DNA from: Manihot esculenta
Taxonomy: Eukaryota > Streptophyta > Magnoliopsida > Malpighiales > Euphorbiaceae
Assembly (NCBI RefSeq): GCF_001659605.2
Contig: NC_035173.2
Span: 12,888,206 to 12,952,205, forward strand
Direction: 5' to 3'
Length of the DNA: 64,000 bases
The translations under genes were made by a program, and so were the position numbers. Shown piece after piece: positions 1 through 11,639 of this stretch (position 1 is its first letter; the number at the start of each line of letters is the position of its first letter). Below the pieces are notes generated by a model. That model was not told the origin of the DNA. It did no database searches and was given only the letters and a program-made list of their open reading frames with translations.

Positions 1-161
1 ACCCCACTGAGTGTATCTCCTGTGACAGAAGGGCCCCTACCACAGAATCTCAACCCACCTTTAACCACCAAATCTCTCAGCAAAGTAGCCATAGAGCTAG
101 AGAAGGGAGTAGAGGAACTGATAAGGAGGAGGAGCCAGTAGCCAGGGCTCGTGGAAGAAGA

Positions 162-943
162 GTGAGGGAACTCATCGAGAATGATGAGATAGAAAACTAT
201 TTTGCAGGGACGGCTAGGAGAACAGAAAGCGAAGAATGGAAGGATGGGTATCGCCTGGAGAAGAGGCTAAGACAGGAGGATGAAGACGTAGATCATAAAC
301 TGTGGAAGATGAAGGAGCAGCTCCTGGCCGAGCTGGGGGCAAAGGACCATAGTCAGACCCTTTTGCCCATATCCTCACTTTTTCCGGGTGGATCCAACAG
401 GAGACCATCCCCAAGAAGTTCATGATGCCTCCTATGGCAACATACGATGGAGCGGGGAAACCAAGGGAGCATATTCTCAACTATAAGACATTCATGGAGC
501 TGCAGACCCTATCAGATGCCTTGATGTGCAAGGTATTCCCTACAACGCTCACAAGTCCATCAAAGGCCTGGTTTAATAGTTTGGAGGTTGGAAGCGTCAG
601 GAGCTTTGGAGATCTTGCCACCATCTTCATCAGCCGGTTCATAGCAGGAGTATTGGCTGAGAGAAAGACTAGTTACTTGGAGACAGTCAGACAGAGGAAG
701 AATGAGTCCCTAAGGGAGTATGTTGCCCGTTTTAACACGGAAGCCTTGCAGATCCTAGAGCTGGATGAAAGCTGGGCTATAGAGGCCATGCAGAAGGGGA
801 CCACATCCCCTGAGTTCTTTAGCTCATTGTGCAGAAAACCACCCACCTCCCTGGCCGAACTAATGAAGAGAGCAGAGAAATATATAAGGCAAGATGATGC
901 CTTAACAACCAGCAAATTCGCCAGGGACGCTACAGATAGATGA
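162..943 (+). pseudogene. gag: gag of element E (Tat clade), frameshifted
   Basis: Two overlapping frames are open at 162-425 and 422-943. The second matches the retrotransposon gag core domain in order: a start resembling MMPPMATYDGAGKPREHI, a hydrophobic block with LMCKVFPTTL, an AWFNSL segment, SFGDLATIFISRF, then SLREYVARFN. This capsid-like protein packages the element RNA in cytoplasmic particles. The charged, Glu-rich N-terminal piece is in another frame, so a shift lies between about 340 and 420. The stop at 941-943 cuts the frame before the C-terminal region. It cannot give a full Gag. Family assignment is secure; the exact original start is not visible. Confidence 0.85.
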
Positions 944-1479
944 AAAGCCCTAAAAGAGAGGAGGTCGGAGAGACCAGAGAGAAGGCAAAATAAAAGTCCA
1001 GAGGCGTATAGGCCCTAGGATAGGAGAGAACAGAGGTCTTTCCCACCTCGGGTCCCTGAAGCAATAACCCCCTTCAACACTTCCAGAGCCGAAGTGCTTA
1101 TGGCGGTCCAGGACAAGGAGTTTCTCCAGTGGCCCAAGCCCATGAAAGTAGATGCGAGTAGGAGGGACCCTGACAAGTACTGTCAGTATCACCAAACCTA
1201 GGTCCATGACACCAACAACTGCTACCAGCTAATCAGTGAGAATGAAAGGCTAATAAAGAGCCGAAACTTTGTGAAGAAACCTGAAGGAGAGAGACCCCAG
1301 CAAAACCCTACAGCAGAAAGGCCCCGCAAATTGGAGGTAGGACTAGTGAATGACGGTTCCAGCGGGACCATTAACATGATAGTCGGAGGGACTAGAGGTC
1401 AGATGAGCAGGAGGGGAAAGAAAAGAAGCCGAGATGGGGAGGGAAGCGGCAACAAAGTCCTACAGGTGGTAGAACACTC
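944..1479 (+). pseudogene. gag C-terminal linker of element E with a CHHC zinc-like motif
   Basis: The reading continues with stops. At about 1165-1225 the translation contains KYCQYHQ, a stop, then VHDTNNCYQL. This fits the spaced Cys/His set (C-H-H-C) usually found in Tat-clade Gag before the protease. A basic, Gln/Pro-rich linker follows and then an NMIVGG segment near 1372-1390, which in this clade typically precedes the protease. The region is decayed and short of any long frame. Function is inferred from the family order only. Confidence 0.6.
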
Positions 1480-1912
1480 CCCAGCAGTCATCTCTTTCTC
1501 CCCTAAGAACGCCCATAGCATTCAGATGCCCCATGATGATGCCTTTGTCATTGAAGCCGTCATCCACAACTACCGAGTCTGAAAGATCCTAGTCCATGAT
1601 GGAACAAAGTAAACTTACTGCCATACAGGGTTTTCCAGCAGATGGGGATACCAGAGGAGTAGTTGGTACGGGATCAAGCCCCAGTGAAGGGGATCAGAGG
1701 AACTCCAGTGGTCGTGGAAGGGAAGGTGAAAGTGGCCTTGACTATCTCGGACTCACTACACAGTGTTCTTGGTAGTGAAGCTCCCTTTAAGCTACACCGC
1801 GATCTTGGGAAGGCTTGTGTTGTACGACTTCGAGGTGGTTACCAGCATTAGATACCTGACCATGGAGTTCCCAACAGAGACAGGGGTGGGAGTAGTTCGG
1901 AGGCGTTAGGAG
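1480..1912 (+). pseudogene. Aspartic protease of element E, degenerate
   Basis: The frame reads AVISFSPKNAHSIQMPHDD, then VIEAVIHNYRV, a stop, and ILVHDGTK. This is the expected set-up of a Tat-clade retropepsin: an ISFS strand, a PHDDA-like segment and the catalytic D-S/T-G loop. The loop here reads H-D-G-T, so the aspartate remains but the motif is damaged. Further on, a segment near 1790-1830 resembles the conserved ILGRP/L region, and a TMEFPTETG-like segment lies at 1860-1885. The enzyme would cleave Gag-Pol. Several stops make it non-functional. Confidence 0.65.
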
Positions 1913-2038
1913 GAAGCAAGGGCAGTGTCGAGCTCAGTAGATGAGGGAATCAACTCAGAGGTCATAGAGGTCAGGGATGAGAAGAAAGAGGCAAGGACAA
2001 AGCCTGTGGGAGAGCTGGAAACCTTTCCATTATCAGAA

Positions 2039-3108
2039 GAAGTGGCAGATAAGGTTTTCAGCCTCAACGCCGGCCTGACCAAAGAGTAAAAAACGGCAAC
2101 AATGGCCTTAATCCAAAGCCACGCCTTGAGCTTTGCCTGGAAGCCATCTGATATGCTAGGAATAGACCCTGAGGTGATGACCCACAAGCTCAATTTTCTC
2201 CCCAGGGAAAAACCGATAAAGCAAAAGAAGAGGGTGGTTGGGAAGGAGAAACAGAAAGCTACCAGGGAGGAAGTGCAGAAATTAGAAGAGGCAGGGTTCA
2301 TTAGGGAAGTCATGTACCCACAATGGTTACCAAACCTTGTGTTAGTTAAAAAAGCTAATGGCAAGTATAGAATGTGTATAGACTTTACCGACCTGAACCA
2401 GGCTTATCCCAAAGATTGTTACCCCCTCCCTGATATTAATAAAATGGTCGAATCTACAGCCGGTTTTAATTATATATCATCTCTGGATGCAATTTCTGGT
2501 TATCACCAAATCCCAATGGACAGGTCGGATGAGGAGAAGACCTCGTTCATAACTGAGGACAGGACTTACTGTTACAGGGCCATGCCCTTTGGGCTGAAAA
2601 AAGCGAGGGTGACATATCAAAGGCTAATGAATAAAATTTTCAAAGGGCAGATAGGAAGGAATGTGGAGGTATATGTAGACGATATGGTGGTGAAAAGTCA
2701 GACCTTCCAACAGCACTTGGCATATTTGAAAGAAGTATTTGGGGTGCTGGAGCAGTACAAAATGAGGTTGAACCCGGTGAAGTGTACTTTTTCATCATAG
2801 GTGGGAAATTCCTGGACTACATGGTCAGTGGAAAGGGCATTGAGCCGAATCCAGAGAAGATGGAAGTCATACTAAATATGCCTGAGCCGACCTGCGTAAG
2901 AGACGTAAAGAGACTCACAGGAAGGGTTGTAGCACTTAACCGTTTCATGTCAAAATCCGTAGAAAGGTGTCTACCATTCTTCAAGAAGTTGAGGAAGGTT
3001 CCCAACTTCAAATGGACTGAGGATTGTCAACAAGATTTCAAGGGCCTCAAGCAATATCTCAGTTCACCACATATGCTCAGCAGTCCAATAGTCGGGAAGA
3101 ACTTTTGA
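2039..3108 (+). pseudogene. pol: Reverse transcriptase of element E (Tat clade)
   Basis: The longest frame (2102-2800, 232 aa) covers most of the polymerase. Visible motifs are FIREVMYPQWLPNLVLVKK (fingers), YRMCIDFTDLNQA, ISSLDAISGYHQI, MPFGLKKA and the catalytic YVDD at 2672-2683, followed by MVVKS, a typical Tat-clade ending. A frameshift at about 2795 passes the thumb and connection region into another frame (2782-3108), with GKGIEPNPEKMEVI and VALNRFMSKS. The enzyme copies element RNA into cDNA from a tRNA primer. The catalytic aspartates are intact, but the ORF is split, so the product cannot be full length. Confidence 0.9.
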
Positions 3109-3440
3109 TCTACTTGGCAGCCTCAAAACAATCCATAAGTGTCGTGCTGGTAAGGGGAGAAGGAGGAGAGCAGAAACCAGTGTTTTATGTCAGCAAGGTG
3201 CCCAAGGACACCGAGGTTTGATACTTGAACATAGAAAAGATAGTGTACGCCCTACTGCTGGTTGTGAGGAAATTCAGGGTCTATCTTAAAAGCCATCAGG
3301 GAGTGGTGATGACAAATCAACCATTAAAAAAAATTCTTCACAGACCAGAGACGTCAGGTCAGATGCTTGCTTGGTCTATTGAAATCGGCCGTACTACCTA
3401 GAATACTGACCTCGGACAGCCATCAAAGCTCAAGTCTTTG
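3109..3440 (+). pseudogene. First RNase H domain of element E
   Basis: After a frame change the translation reads ELLIYLAASKQSISVVLV, QKPVFYVSK, then a stop, YLNIEKIVYALLLVVRKF and, near 3360-3390, AWSIEIGRT. These are the usual strands of the gypsy RNase H that follows reverse transcriptase. It would degrade the RNA strand of the hybrid. The first metal-binding Asp is not seen and at least two stops or shifts are present. The decayed minus-strand copy at 57490-57828 aligns with this stretch. Confidence 0.7.
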
Positions 3441-3534
3441 CTAACTTCATAGCAGAATGTTCCTTTCGTAAAGAACAATTAGAGCCTAGTAAAAAGCCCT
3501 TATGTGTGATAAAAGGAGAAGATGATGGACAGCC

Positions 3535-6066
3535 CTCACGAGAGTTCAGCTGGAAGTTGTTTGTGGATGGGGCCTGCAGTGCTGAAGGTAGTGACACTGG
3601 AATAATGCTGAAATGACCTGAAGGGTTCAAAGTCTGTTACGCCTTACGTTTTGTAACGACCCAGAATCGGACCGTTACCGGCACTAAGATCTAGATCGAC
3701 TTAAGGTCGCCGGGACCCGTAGCAAGCCTAGCATACAACCTGTCATACCTGATAAATCCCATACATGATCATACATTTTCATAAAAATTTTAAACTTTCC
3801 ATCTACCAAGCTTGACCTGTGCATGCACTAAGACTGAATACATAAAAACCCCACACTAGAGCCCTCATCAAATGCTCTAGCTGGTTCAACATTATATACA
3901 TCAAGCTTGGCTTACATCACATAAATAAAACAATACATATAGATCATGTATCAAAAGGGATTAACCATAAACTTCTAGGGTCAAGCACAATACTAATCCT
4001 CAATACAATTATATACAATATCTTACATTACACTACATTATCTTTCATGTCCACAACCAACTATTACATACACTATGCCTCTACTCTTGCTGACTTCTTG
4101 GTCTATCCTGAACCTGCAAGCTTGGGGGTTAAGGGAAAGGGGTGAGCTACTAGAGCCCAGTGAGTAGAATAGTAAAACAATATATTAAAATTCATGTTTT
4201 CATGAAATGCATCACATCACAAACAAATCACATCAAGGATGGACTTGTCACCAATAGCCCTCTACACATTCCAATGGTGCCAGGGGCGTAGAATGGGCCT
4301 CACTGGTCTTTCTCTTAACATAACATAACATAACATTCAAATGTGCCAGGGGCATAGAATGGGCCTCACTGAACTTCCGTACCGTATCATCGCCATCATA
4401 TCATATCGAGGGCTAATGGGTCATCCAACATCTATCCACATCAACATTATAGTATGCAATGCAACATATTCGTGAATTCTAATGCAAACAACCTAGTATA
4501 TATCATGGTATTCGTGATGCATGAACATGCTCAAAATTTATTTGCTTTGAAACGTAAAGATCCATTCTACTCACCTCAGGCTGACTCTGACAACTCTGAA
4601 GCAGCTACCTCACTGCTGGGGTCCTCGGTTCCTCGGGTCCGAACCTACACAGGTGGACTCAAATGAGGGACCAAACATACACTAACATGACTCTAAACAT
4701 CTCCCCAAACCCCCTAAAATACCTTAAAACAATCATAGAAAACATGCAAAGGAAGGCTGGACAGGGCACTTTCGGCGGCAGGTTCGGCGGCCGAAAGTGG
4801 TTCCAGAGCTGAAACTCGCTAACCTTAAGGGGCAGGTTCGACAGCCGAAACTCCCTTCCAAAGCCGAAAGTCCAAACTTTCGGGGGCAGGGTTTAGCAGC
4901 CAGAACTGCCTCCTCAGGCAGGTTCGGCGGCCGAACATGGCTTCGGCTGTGTTCGGCCGCCGAACCTGAGTTCTTCCAGAATGGGAGAACTCAAGCCTCT
5001 CATGCACATTTTGCCTCCCAAACCTTCCAAACTCAAGCATAACACTCCCAAACATGCATAAACTTGTACATAAGCATATAGGGGTCTCAAACTATCCTAT
5101 ACCCCAACAAACATCACATAGCAATACAATAAACATGCATTTCATCCTTAAACTCACATAAACCCTAACATTTACAACTACTCTAATCATGCATCAAAGC
5201 TCTCTAAAACCCCTCAAAACTTTCATAAAACATAAAAGAAAGGTAGGATCTCCACTTACCTCTTGAAAATCGAGGGGAGAGGCGATCCAAACTCGGAGAT
5301 GGGAGAAATCGAGCTCCGGGGTCTCCAAGCTTCAAAACTTTGTTCTTTGCTTAAAAATCTTCAAAACCAAGTTAAAACTCATCAAAAACATAAATGATTT
5401 GAAGGAAAACATCAAAACTAACCATGGAAGGGCATGGACTCACCTATGCCCGAAAATGGGGAAGAAAACTCACCCATTTTCGGACATGGGGCCTTTTATA
5501 GGTGGCTGGCCAGACCACCTTCGGGGGCCAAAGGTGCTCCCTAAACTGCACCATGTTCGGCGGCCGAACCTGGCTTTCCTTCCTTGGTGCTTTTCTTTCA
5601 AAAACTCAATTTCTTTCTCACTTAAAATCCTAAAACACCTAAAAACATTTTAGAAAAACACATTTTACCCTTCTAGAGATTTTTGACATCCGAGATTCCA
5701 CCGGAAAAATAGGAATTCCGATACCGGGGTCTAACCGTGTATTACACGTTTAGAGTTCAATACTTCCAATAACATAGCAGAGTATGAAGCCTTAATAAAT
5801 GGGATGCTGATAGCAATGGAAGTAGGGGCAACCGACCTTAAATCCTAGCTCGTAGTCAATCAGATAATGGGGGCATACCAAGCAAGGGACCCCAATATGC
5901 AAAAGTACCTGCAAAGGTGAAAGCTGTAGAAGCTGAGCTCGGCGAGCAGGGAATCATTGTACAGTATCAGAGAATACCTAGAGAATAGAATGAGGAAGCA
6001 GACCTGCTCAGCCGTTTGTCTAAAGAGGAGTTAGAGCAACTCCCAGATGAAGTGTACACATAGCAC
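3535..6066 (+). pseudogene. Second (archaeal-like) RNase H domain of element E, split by solo LTR H
   Basis: Before the insertion the translation gives EFSWKLFVDGACSAEGS, then DTGIML: the start of the extra RNase H known in Tat-clade elements, with the first catalytic Asp in VDGA. The frame is cut at 3651 by LTR H and resumes at 5752 with SNNIAEYEALINGML, the helix holding the catalytic Glu (AEYEAL). Later text near 5985-6045 includes EEADLLSRLS, the end of the domain. One frame change lies next to the insertion. The 5-bp duplication cgttt brackets the insert, so the domain was contiguous before it. Confidence 0.8.
3652..5746 (-). mobile_element. Solo LTR H (Tekay family), target duplication cgttt
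   Basis: Read on the minus strand the segment begins TGTAATAC and ends GTCGTTACA, the termini of all Tekay LTRs in this window. The 5 bases before (3647-3651) and after (5747-5751) are both cgttt, a perfect target-site duplication, with no internal region. It is therefore a solo LTR formed by LTR-LTR recombination. Inside are TTCGG-NNN-CCGAA clusters (about 4770-4970 and 5520-5570), a TATA-like ctataaaagg (minus, about 5494-5503) and a block homologous to the exon-like segment of the other LTRs. Short ORFs here follow the repeats and are not genes. Confidence 0.93.
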
Positions 6067-7365
6067 ATCAGCGTCCCAGCCTTTGAGAGGTTTGTCGCAA
6101 TAATGGAGATCGGAAAAGGGCAAAGCTGGATGTCTTCATACCTAGAGTATCTGGAGAAAGGGAAACTCCCCGAAGATAAAGTCGAAGCAAAGAGAATCGC
6201 AGCTCAAGCTACTAATTATCAAGCAGTAAGGGGGACCCTGTACCGAAGAGGGAAGTCCAGCCCGTGGCTCCGATGTGTAAGCCTAGCAGAAACAGCTAAG
6301 GTAATGAAGGAAATACATCAAGGAATCTGTGGAGCACACGAAGGAGCGGGGGCATTGGTGAACAAGATTTTCAGGCAAGGCTACTACTGGCCCATGGTTA
6401 AGAAGGAGACATAAGAGTTCATCAGGAGGTGCGATGTATGCCAAAGGTTTGTCAACGCCATCAACATTCCAGCCACTCCTCACTCTAGCATATCTAGCCC
6501 ATGGCCGTTCTTGCAATGGGGCATAGATATCCTGGGCCTTTTCCCTAAGACCATAGGACAGAAAAAGTTCATAATAGTAGCTATAGAGTACTTCTCGAAG
6601 TGGCCAGAAGCCGAGGCCGTCCCCACCATCACAACATGAAAAATGATAGACTTCGTATGGGGCAACATCATCTACAGGTTTGGGATACCAAGGGTGCTTA
6701 TATCAGGCAATGGTAAGCAGTTCGACTGTAGGACCTTCAAAGACTTCATAAGAAACATAGACATCTGGCACAAGTTCTCTTCGGTCGCCCATCCTCAAAC
6801 CAATGGCCAGACGGAGGTCACAAATCGAGACATTCTTCAGGGATTAAAAAAATGACTAGTTGGGGCAAAAAAGAATTGGGCGGCCAAGCTTAACAGCATC
6901 CTATGGGCATTCAGGACCAACCCCTGAACGCCAACAAAGGAAACACCATTCGCACTGGCATTTGGTACCGAGGTCGTGGTCCTCATCGAGCTACAAATCC
7001 CTACTCACCGTGTCCAGTTCAATAATGAAGACACCAATGGTGACAAGTTGAGGAGTAATCTGGATGCCCTGGAGGAGATTAGAGAAGAAGCCCAAATCCG
7101 CACAGCAGCTTATCAACAAAAAGCGGCTCTCTACTATAATCAAAAGGTCAGGGAAAGGAGCCTGAAGGTGGGAGACCTAACACTGAGAAAGTTGGAAGCC
7201 ACTGGAAAAAGAGCGACAGTAGGGAAGCTAGCACCGACCTGGGAGAGCCCCTTCAGAAGAATAACCAAAATTATCAAGTCTGGTGTATACCGGATTGAAG
7301 ACCTGCAGGGAAATCCTGAACCCCATGCTTGGAATATCCATCATTTGAAGAGGTACTTTCCCTAG
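6067..7365 (+). pseudogene. Integrase of element E (Tat clade), four in-frame stops
   Basis: One reading frame runs from 6103 to 7365, interrupted by stops at 6412 (TAA), 6637, 6853 and 6925 (TGA). In order: the zinc-binding N-terminal domain (HQGICGAHEG, then CDVCQRF), the catalytic core beginning LQWGIDILG, FSKWPEAEA, FGIPRVLISGNGKQF and HPQTNGQTE, and a C-terminal region (GDLTLRK, TWESPFRI, NIHHLKRYFP). The core D-D-E residues are recognisable. Integrase joins cDNA to the chromosome. All four stops can be explained by single C-to-T changes (CGA to TGA, CAA to TAA). The frame ends at a natural stop after RYFP. Confidence 0.88.
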
Positions 7366-7497
7366 AATACGCTCAATGTAAATGAACAATTGTACTCTGA
7401 TGAATATGAATGAAATAAACGACGCCATTTGAAATCAACGGTGTTATTTTTATGTGTCTCAATTCCCTTCAAAAAAAAAAAAGAAGAACAACACTAG

Positions 7498-9155
7498 AAG
7501 CCCTCAGTGAGGTCGGTGATTAGGCTCAGAAATTGACCGCCAGCACCAAGAAATCGAGCTGAGAGGGATAGAAGCCCTCAGTGAGGTAGGTGACAGGCCT
7601 CGGAAATTGATACCAGCACCACAAAACCGAGCTGAGAGGATGAAGCAACAGTAAGGCTAAAGAGTCTGAATCCTAAGTGAAGCCCTCAGTGAGGTGGGTG
7701 ACTGGTATCGGAAATTGACTCCCAGCACTACAAAACTGAGCTGAGAGAATGAAGCGATAATAAGACCAAAGAGCCTAAATCCTAAGTGAAGCCCTTAGTG
7801 AGGTGGGTGACTAGCATCGAAAATTTACCCCCAGCACCACAAAACTGAGCTGAGAGGATAAAGCAACAGTAAGGCCAAAGAGTCTGAATCCTAAGTGAAG
7901 CCCTCAGTGAGGTGGGTGACTGGCATTGGAAATTGACCCCCCCAAACCACAAAATTGAGCTGAGAGGATGAAGCGACAGTAAAGCCAAAGAGCCTAAATC
8001 CTAAGTGAAGCCCTCAATGAGGTGGGTGACTGGCATCGAAAATTGACTCCCAGCACCACAAAACCGAGCTGAGAGGATGAAGCAACATTAAGGCCAAAGA
8101 GCCTGAATCCTAAGTGAAGCCCTCAGTGAGGTGGGTGACTGGCATCGAAAATTGACCCCCAGCATCAAAAAATCGAGCTGAGAGGATGAAGCGACAGTAA
8201 GGCCAAAGAGCCTGAATCCTAAGTGAAGCCCTCAGTGAGGTGGGTGACTGGCATCAGAAATTGACTCCCAGCACCACAAAACCGAGCTGAAAGGATGAAG
8301 CGACAGTAAGGCCAAAGAGCCTGAATCCTAAGTGAAACCCTCAGTGAGGTGTGTGACTGGTATCGGAAATTGACCCCCAGCACCAAAAAACCGAGCTGAG
8401 AGGATGAAGTGACAGTAAGGCCAAAGAGCCTGAATCCTAAGTGAAGCCCTCAATGAGGTGGGTGACTGGCATCGAAAATTGACCCCCCAGCACCAAAAAA
8501 TCAAGCTGAGAGGATGAAGCGACAGTAAGGCCAAAGAGCTTGAATCCTAAGTGAAGCCCTCAGTGAGATGGGTGACTGACATCGAAAATTGACCCCCAGC
8601 ATCACAAAACCGAGTTGAGAGGATGAAGCGACAGTAAGGCCAAAGAGTTTGAATCCTAAGTGAAGCCCTCAGTGAGGTGGATGACTGGCATCAGAAATTG
8701 ACCCCCAGCACCACAAAACCGAGCTGAGAGGATGAAGCGACAGTAAGGCTAAAGAGCCTGAATCCTAAGTGAAGCCCTTAGTGAGGTGGGTGACTGGCAT
8801 CAAAAATTGACCCCCAGCACCACAAAATCGAGTTGAGAGGATGAATCAACAGTAAGGCCAAAGAGCCTGAATCCTAAGTGAAGCCCTCAGTGAGGTGGTT
8901 GACTGGCATCAGATATTGGCCCCAGCGCCACAAAATCGAGCTGAGAGGATGAAGCGACAGTAAGGCCAAAGAGCCTGAATCCTAAGCGAAGCCCTCAGTG
9001 AGGTGGGTGACTGACATTGGAAATTGAGTCCGAGCACCACAAAATCGAGCTGACAGGATGAAGCGATAGTAAGGCTAAAGAGCTTGAATCCTAAGTGAAG
9101 CACTCAGTGAGGTGGGTGACTGGCATCAGAAATTGACCCCCAGCACCACAAAACC
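7498..9155 (+). repeat. 109-bp tandem repeat array, about 15 units, in the 3' UTR of element E
   Basis: The phrase ccctcagtgagg (or a one-base variant) recurs at 7575, 7683, 7792, 7901, 8011, 8120, 8229, 8338, 8447, 8557, 8667, 8775, 8884, 8992 and 9101. The period is thus 108-110 bp, with an irregular first copy at 7501. Each unit also carries gaccccCAGCACCACAAAA and gagctgagaggatgaag. The array sits just after the integrase stop, is cut by element A at 9156 and resumes for about 45 bp at 21847. Tandem arrays in the 3' UTR are known in Tat-clade elements and can seed satellites. Minus-strand ORFs across it are by-products of the repeat. Confidence 0.93.
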
Positions 9156-11377
9156 TGTAACACCAGGCTAGACCCCGGCAACGGAACTCCTATTTTCCGG
9201 CGGAATTTCCATTGGCATCTAGATTTCTCAGATGTCGGAGCCTTCCAGATGGGTGAAACAGAGGTTTTTTTAAAATGGTTTTACATGTTTTATGGTTTTG
9301 AGTAAGAAAATTGAATTTTGAAAAAGGAAAAGACCAAGGAGGAAAGTGCCATGTTCGGCCGCCGAAGGTGAAGTTCGGCCGCCAAAAGTTGTATGGTTTT
9401 GCTACCCCCGAATCCCCACTTCGGCTGCCGAAAGTGGTGGAGGTTTGCATGCAGCTTTGGCCGCCGAAAGAGAGTCGGCTGGCCACCTATAAAAGCCTCG
9501 TTGACCGGAAATGGAAGGTGTTTGAGCTCTCTTTTTGGACAGAGGTAGGTTTTGTTCTCCTTTGGTTGTTTTCATCTTGTTCTTTCAAATCATGCAAGCT
9601 TTAATGAGTTTTTAACTTGGTTTTTGAAGTTTTGAGCAAAAGAAGGCAAAGTGGAAAGATTTGGAGAATTTGGATCTTTTTCCTCCACATCTTCGAGAAA
9701 GGACCATCGATCCTCTCGTTCTTCAAGAGGTAAGCATGGATCCTCACCTCCCCTTATGTTTTAAGCATGTTTTAAAGGGTTTAAGAGAGTTTTATGGCAT
9801 GTTATAGAGTAGATCTTGAAGTTGAGTATATGATTGATTATGTGCTATGTGTGTTGCTATGATGTTGTTGGAGGAGTTTGAACTAGTTTTTAAGCTCCTA
9901 TATGCATGGAAAAGGGTATATGCATGTTATAGAAAGTTGGTATGCATGTTTTGGGTGTTTTTAGGTTTTGGGAGGCTGAATATTCATGTTTGACCCGAGT
10001 TCTGCCTTCTGGGCAAAACTCAGGTTTGGCCGCCGAACCCCTTAAGGAGGCTGTTTTGGCCGCCTAACCTTGCCCCTGAAAGTTGATACTTTCGTCTCTG
10101 GAGGGAAGGTTCGGCCGCCGAACATGCCGCCGAAGGAGGCTGACTTTCGGCTCTGGAAGGTCTTTCAGCCCCCGAACTTTGCCCCCGAAAGTTGGGACTT
10201 TCGGCTCTGGAAGGGACTTTCGGCAGCCGAAAGTGCCGCCGAAAGTGCATGAGTTTTGGCTCTGGAGGGACTTTCGGCCGCCGAACCTGCCGCTGAAAGT
10301 GCCCTGTCCAGCCTTCCTTTGCCCATTTTTCCATGCATGTTTATGATGTTTTAGGGGGTTTTTGGGGAGATGTTTATAGTTATGTTAGAGTATGTTTGGT
10401 CCTCATTTGAGTCCACCTGTGTAGGTGCGGACCCGAGGAACCAAGGAGGCCCACAGAGTTAGAGTTATAGAGACTGTTCATCAGTTGACAGAAGTGAGTG
10501 GAACTGAACTATGTTTTTCAATTAATGAAAGCTATAGCATGATTCATGCATCATAAATGCCATGTTATATTAGGATGTATTGCATTGCATTAGTGTTCAC
10601 GAAGATGATGCATTGCATTATTACTTGTCGATGGGGACGGACACAGAGTAGGACCCTTTAGCCCTCTAATGTTTATGTTTATGTAACAGAAGTCCTGAGG
10701 AGCCCCTTGAGGGCCAGGCACAGAGTTTATATGCATGTAACAGAAGTCCTGAGGAGCTCTTTTGAGAGCCGGGCACAGAGCAGAGGGATTTTTGGGTCAG
10801 TCCGTCCGTGATGTGATTTGTTTGTGATGTGACGCATTTCATGATAGCATGTTTTAAATGTTTTTTTATTGTTCTGCTCACTGGGCTCTAGTAGCTCACC
10901 CCTCTCCCTAACCCCATGTTTTCAGGGCCATAGAGAAGGCAGAGGTACAGCAAGGGTAAAGTCTAAGTGTAATAGTATAGAGTAGTGGACATGTAATGTA
11001 TAAAGAGATAATGTAAAGTCATGTAATGTATCTTGAGATAGTATTGTGCTTGGCCCTAGAATATGTTTAATCCCTTTGTATATGATCATTATGTCATGCT
11101 TTATGATGTTATATGATGAGATCCAAGCTTAATGTATGATGATGACCCATCTAGAGCATTTAATGAGAGCTCTAGTATGGGGTTTGATGTTTACAGGTTA
11201 GTGCATGCACAGGTCAAGCTTGGGAACGATAAAATTTAAAATTTTTATGGAAATGTATGATCATATATGGGATTTATCAGGTACTCAAAGTTCATAGTAG
11301 GCTTGCTACGGGTTCCGGCGACCTTAAGTTGATCTGAATCCTAGCGCCGGTAGCGGTCCGGTTTCCGGGTCATTACA
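9156..11377 (+). repeat. 5' LTR of element A (2222 bp)
   Basis: The LTR runs from TGTAACACC to GGTCATTACA. Contents in order: a TTCGG-NNN-CCGAA cluster near 9352-9475, a TATA-like box at 9487, splice-donor-like sequence AAGAG-GTAAGC at about 9730, a second motif cluster at 10021-10300, an exon-like block (10425-10493) between TGTAG and GTGAGT, and a pyrimidine tract ending in TTTTCAG near 10924. The first bases are aca rather than ata as in sister LTRs, and it differs from the 3' LTR at scattered sites, so the insertion is not recent. Confidence 0.93.
9487..9495 (+). promoter_or_regulatory. TATA box of LTR A
   Basis: CTATAAAAG lies at the same place in each Tekay LTR here, about 330 bp from the LTR start and just after the first TTCGG-NNN-CCGAA cluster. 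It is the probable Pol II promoter of the element. No start site can be proved from sequence. Confidence 0.65.
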
Positions 11378-11380
11378 GAT

Positions 11381-11392
11381 TAGTATCAGAGC
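11381..11392 (+). promoter_or_regulatory. Primer-binding site of element A (initiator Met tRNA)
   Basis: Three bases after the LTR end lies TAGTATCAGAGC, one base different from TGGTATCAGAGC, the complement of the 3' end of plant initiator Met tRNA. It primes minus-strand cDNA synthesis. It is not a tRNA gene. Confidence 0.85.
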
Positions 11393-11639
11393 CCTATGTT
11401 CAAATGATCAGACCTATAGAGTGTCGGGCTCATAGAGGTTATAGAAGGGCAAGCACAATAGGAAAGATCATGTCCACTAGGATAGGATGTAGAGTCCTGT
11501 ATTGATAATGATGTGTAATGCCATGAGTTTATGCATGTGCATTTATTGATATGCTATGTATGATGTGGGTTCATGTGTTTCCACATGGACCATATGATGC
11601 TAATGTTTATGTGTTCATGTTATGTTTTTAGAAGTCAGA

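Noticed and set aside
4770..5055. Open frames on both strands through the motif clusters of the LTRs (also near 10020-10346, 20413-20824, 24687-25098, 32167-32553, 39823-40209, 43906-44176, 45827-46204).
   Set aside because: They recur wherever TTCGG-NNN-CCGAA arrays occur, in several frames at once, with low-complexity RRPKVPP-like products. They lie in LTRs and vary freely in length, so they are by-products of the repeat.
7782..9103. Series of minus-strand ORFs of about 65 aa.
   Set aside because: Each is a translation of the 109-bp tandem unit; they lack start-site or family support.
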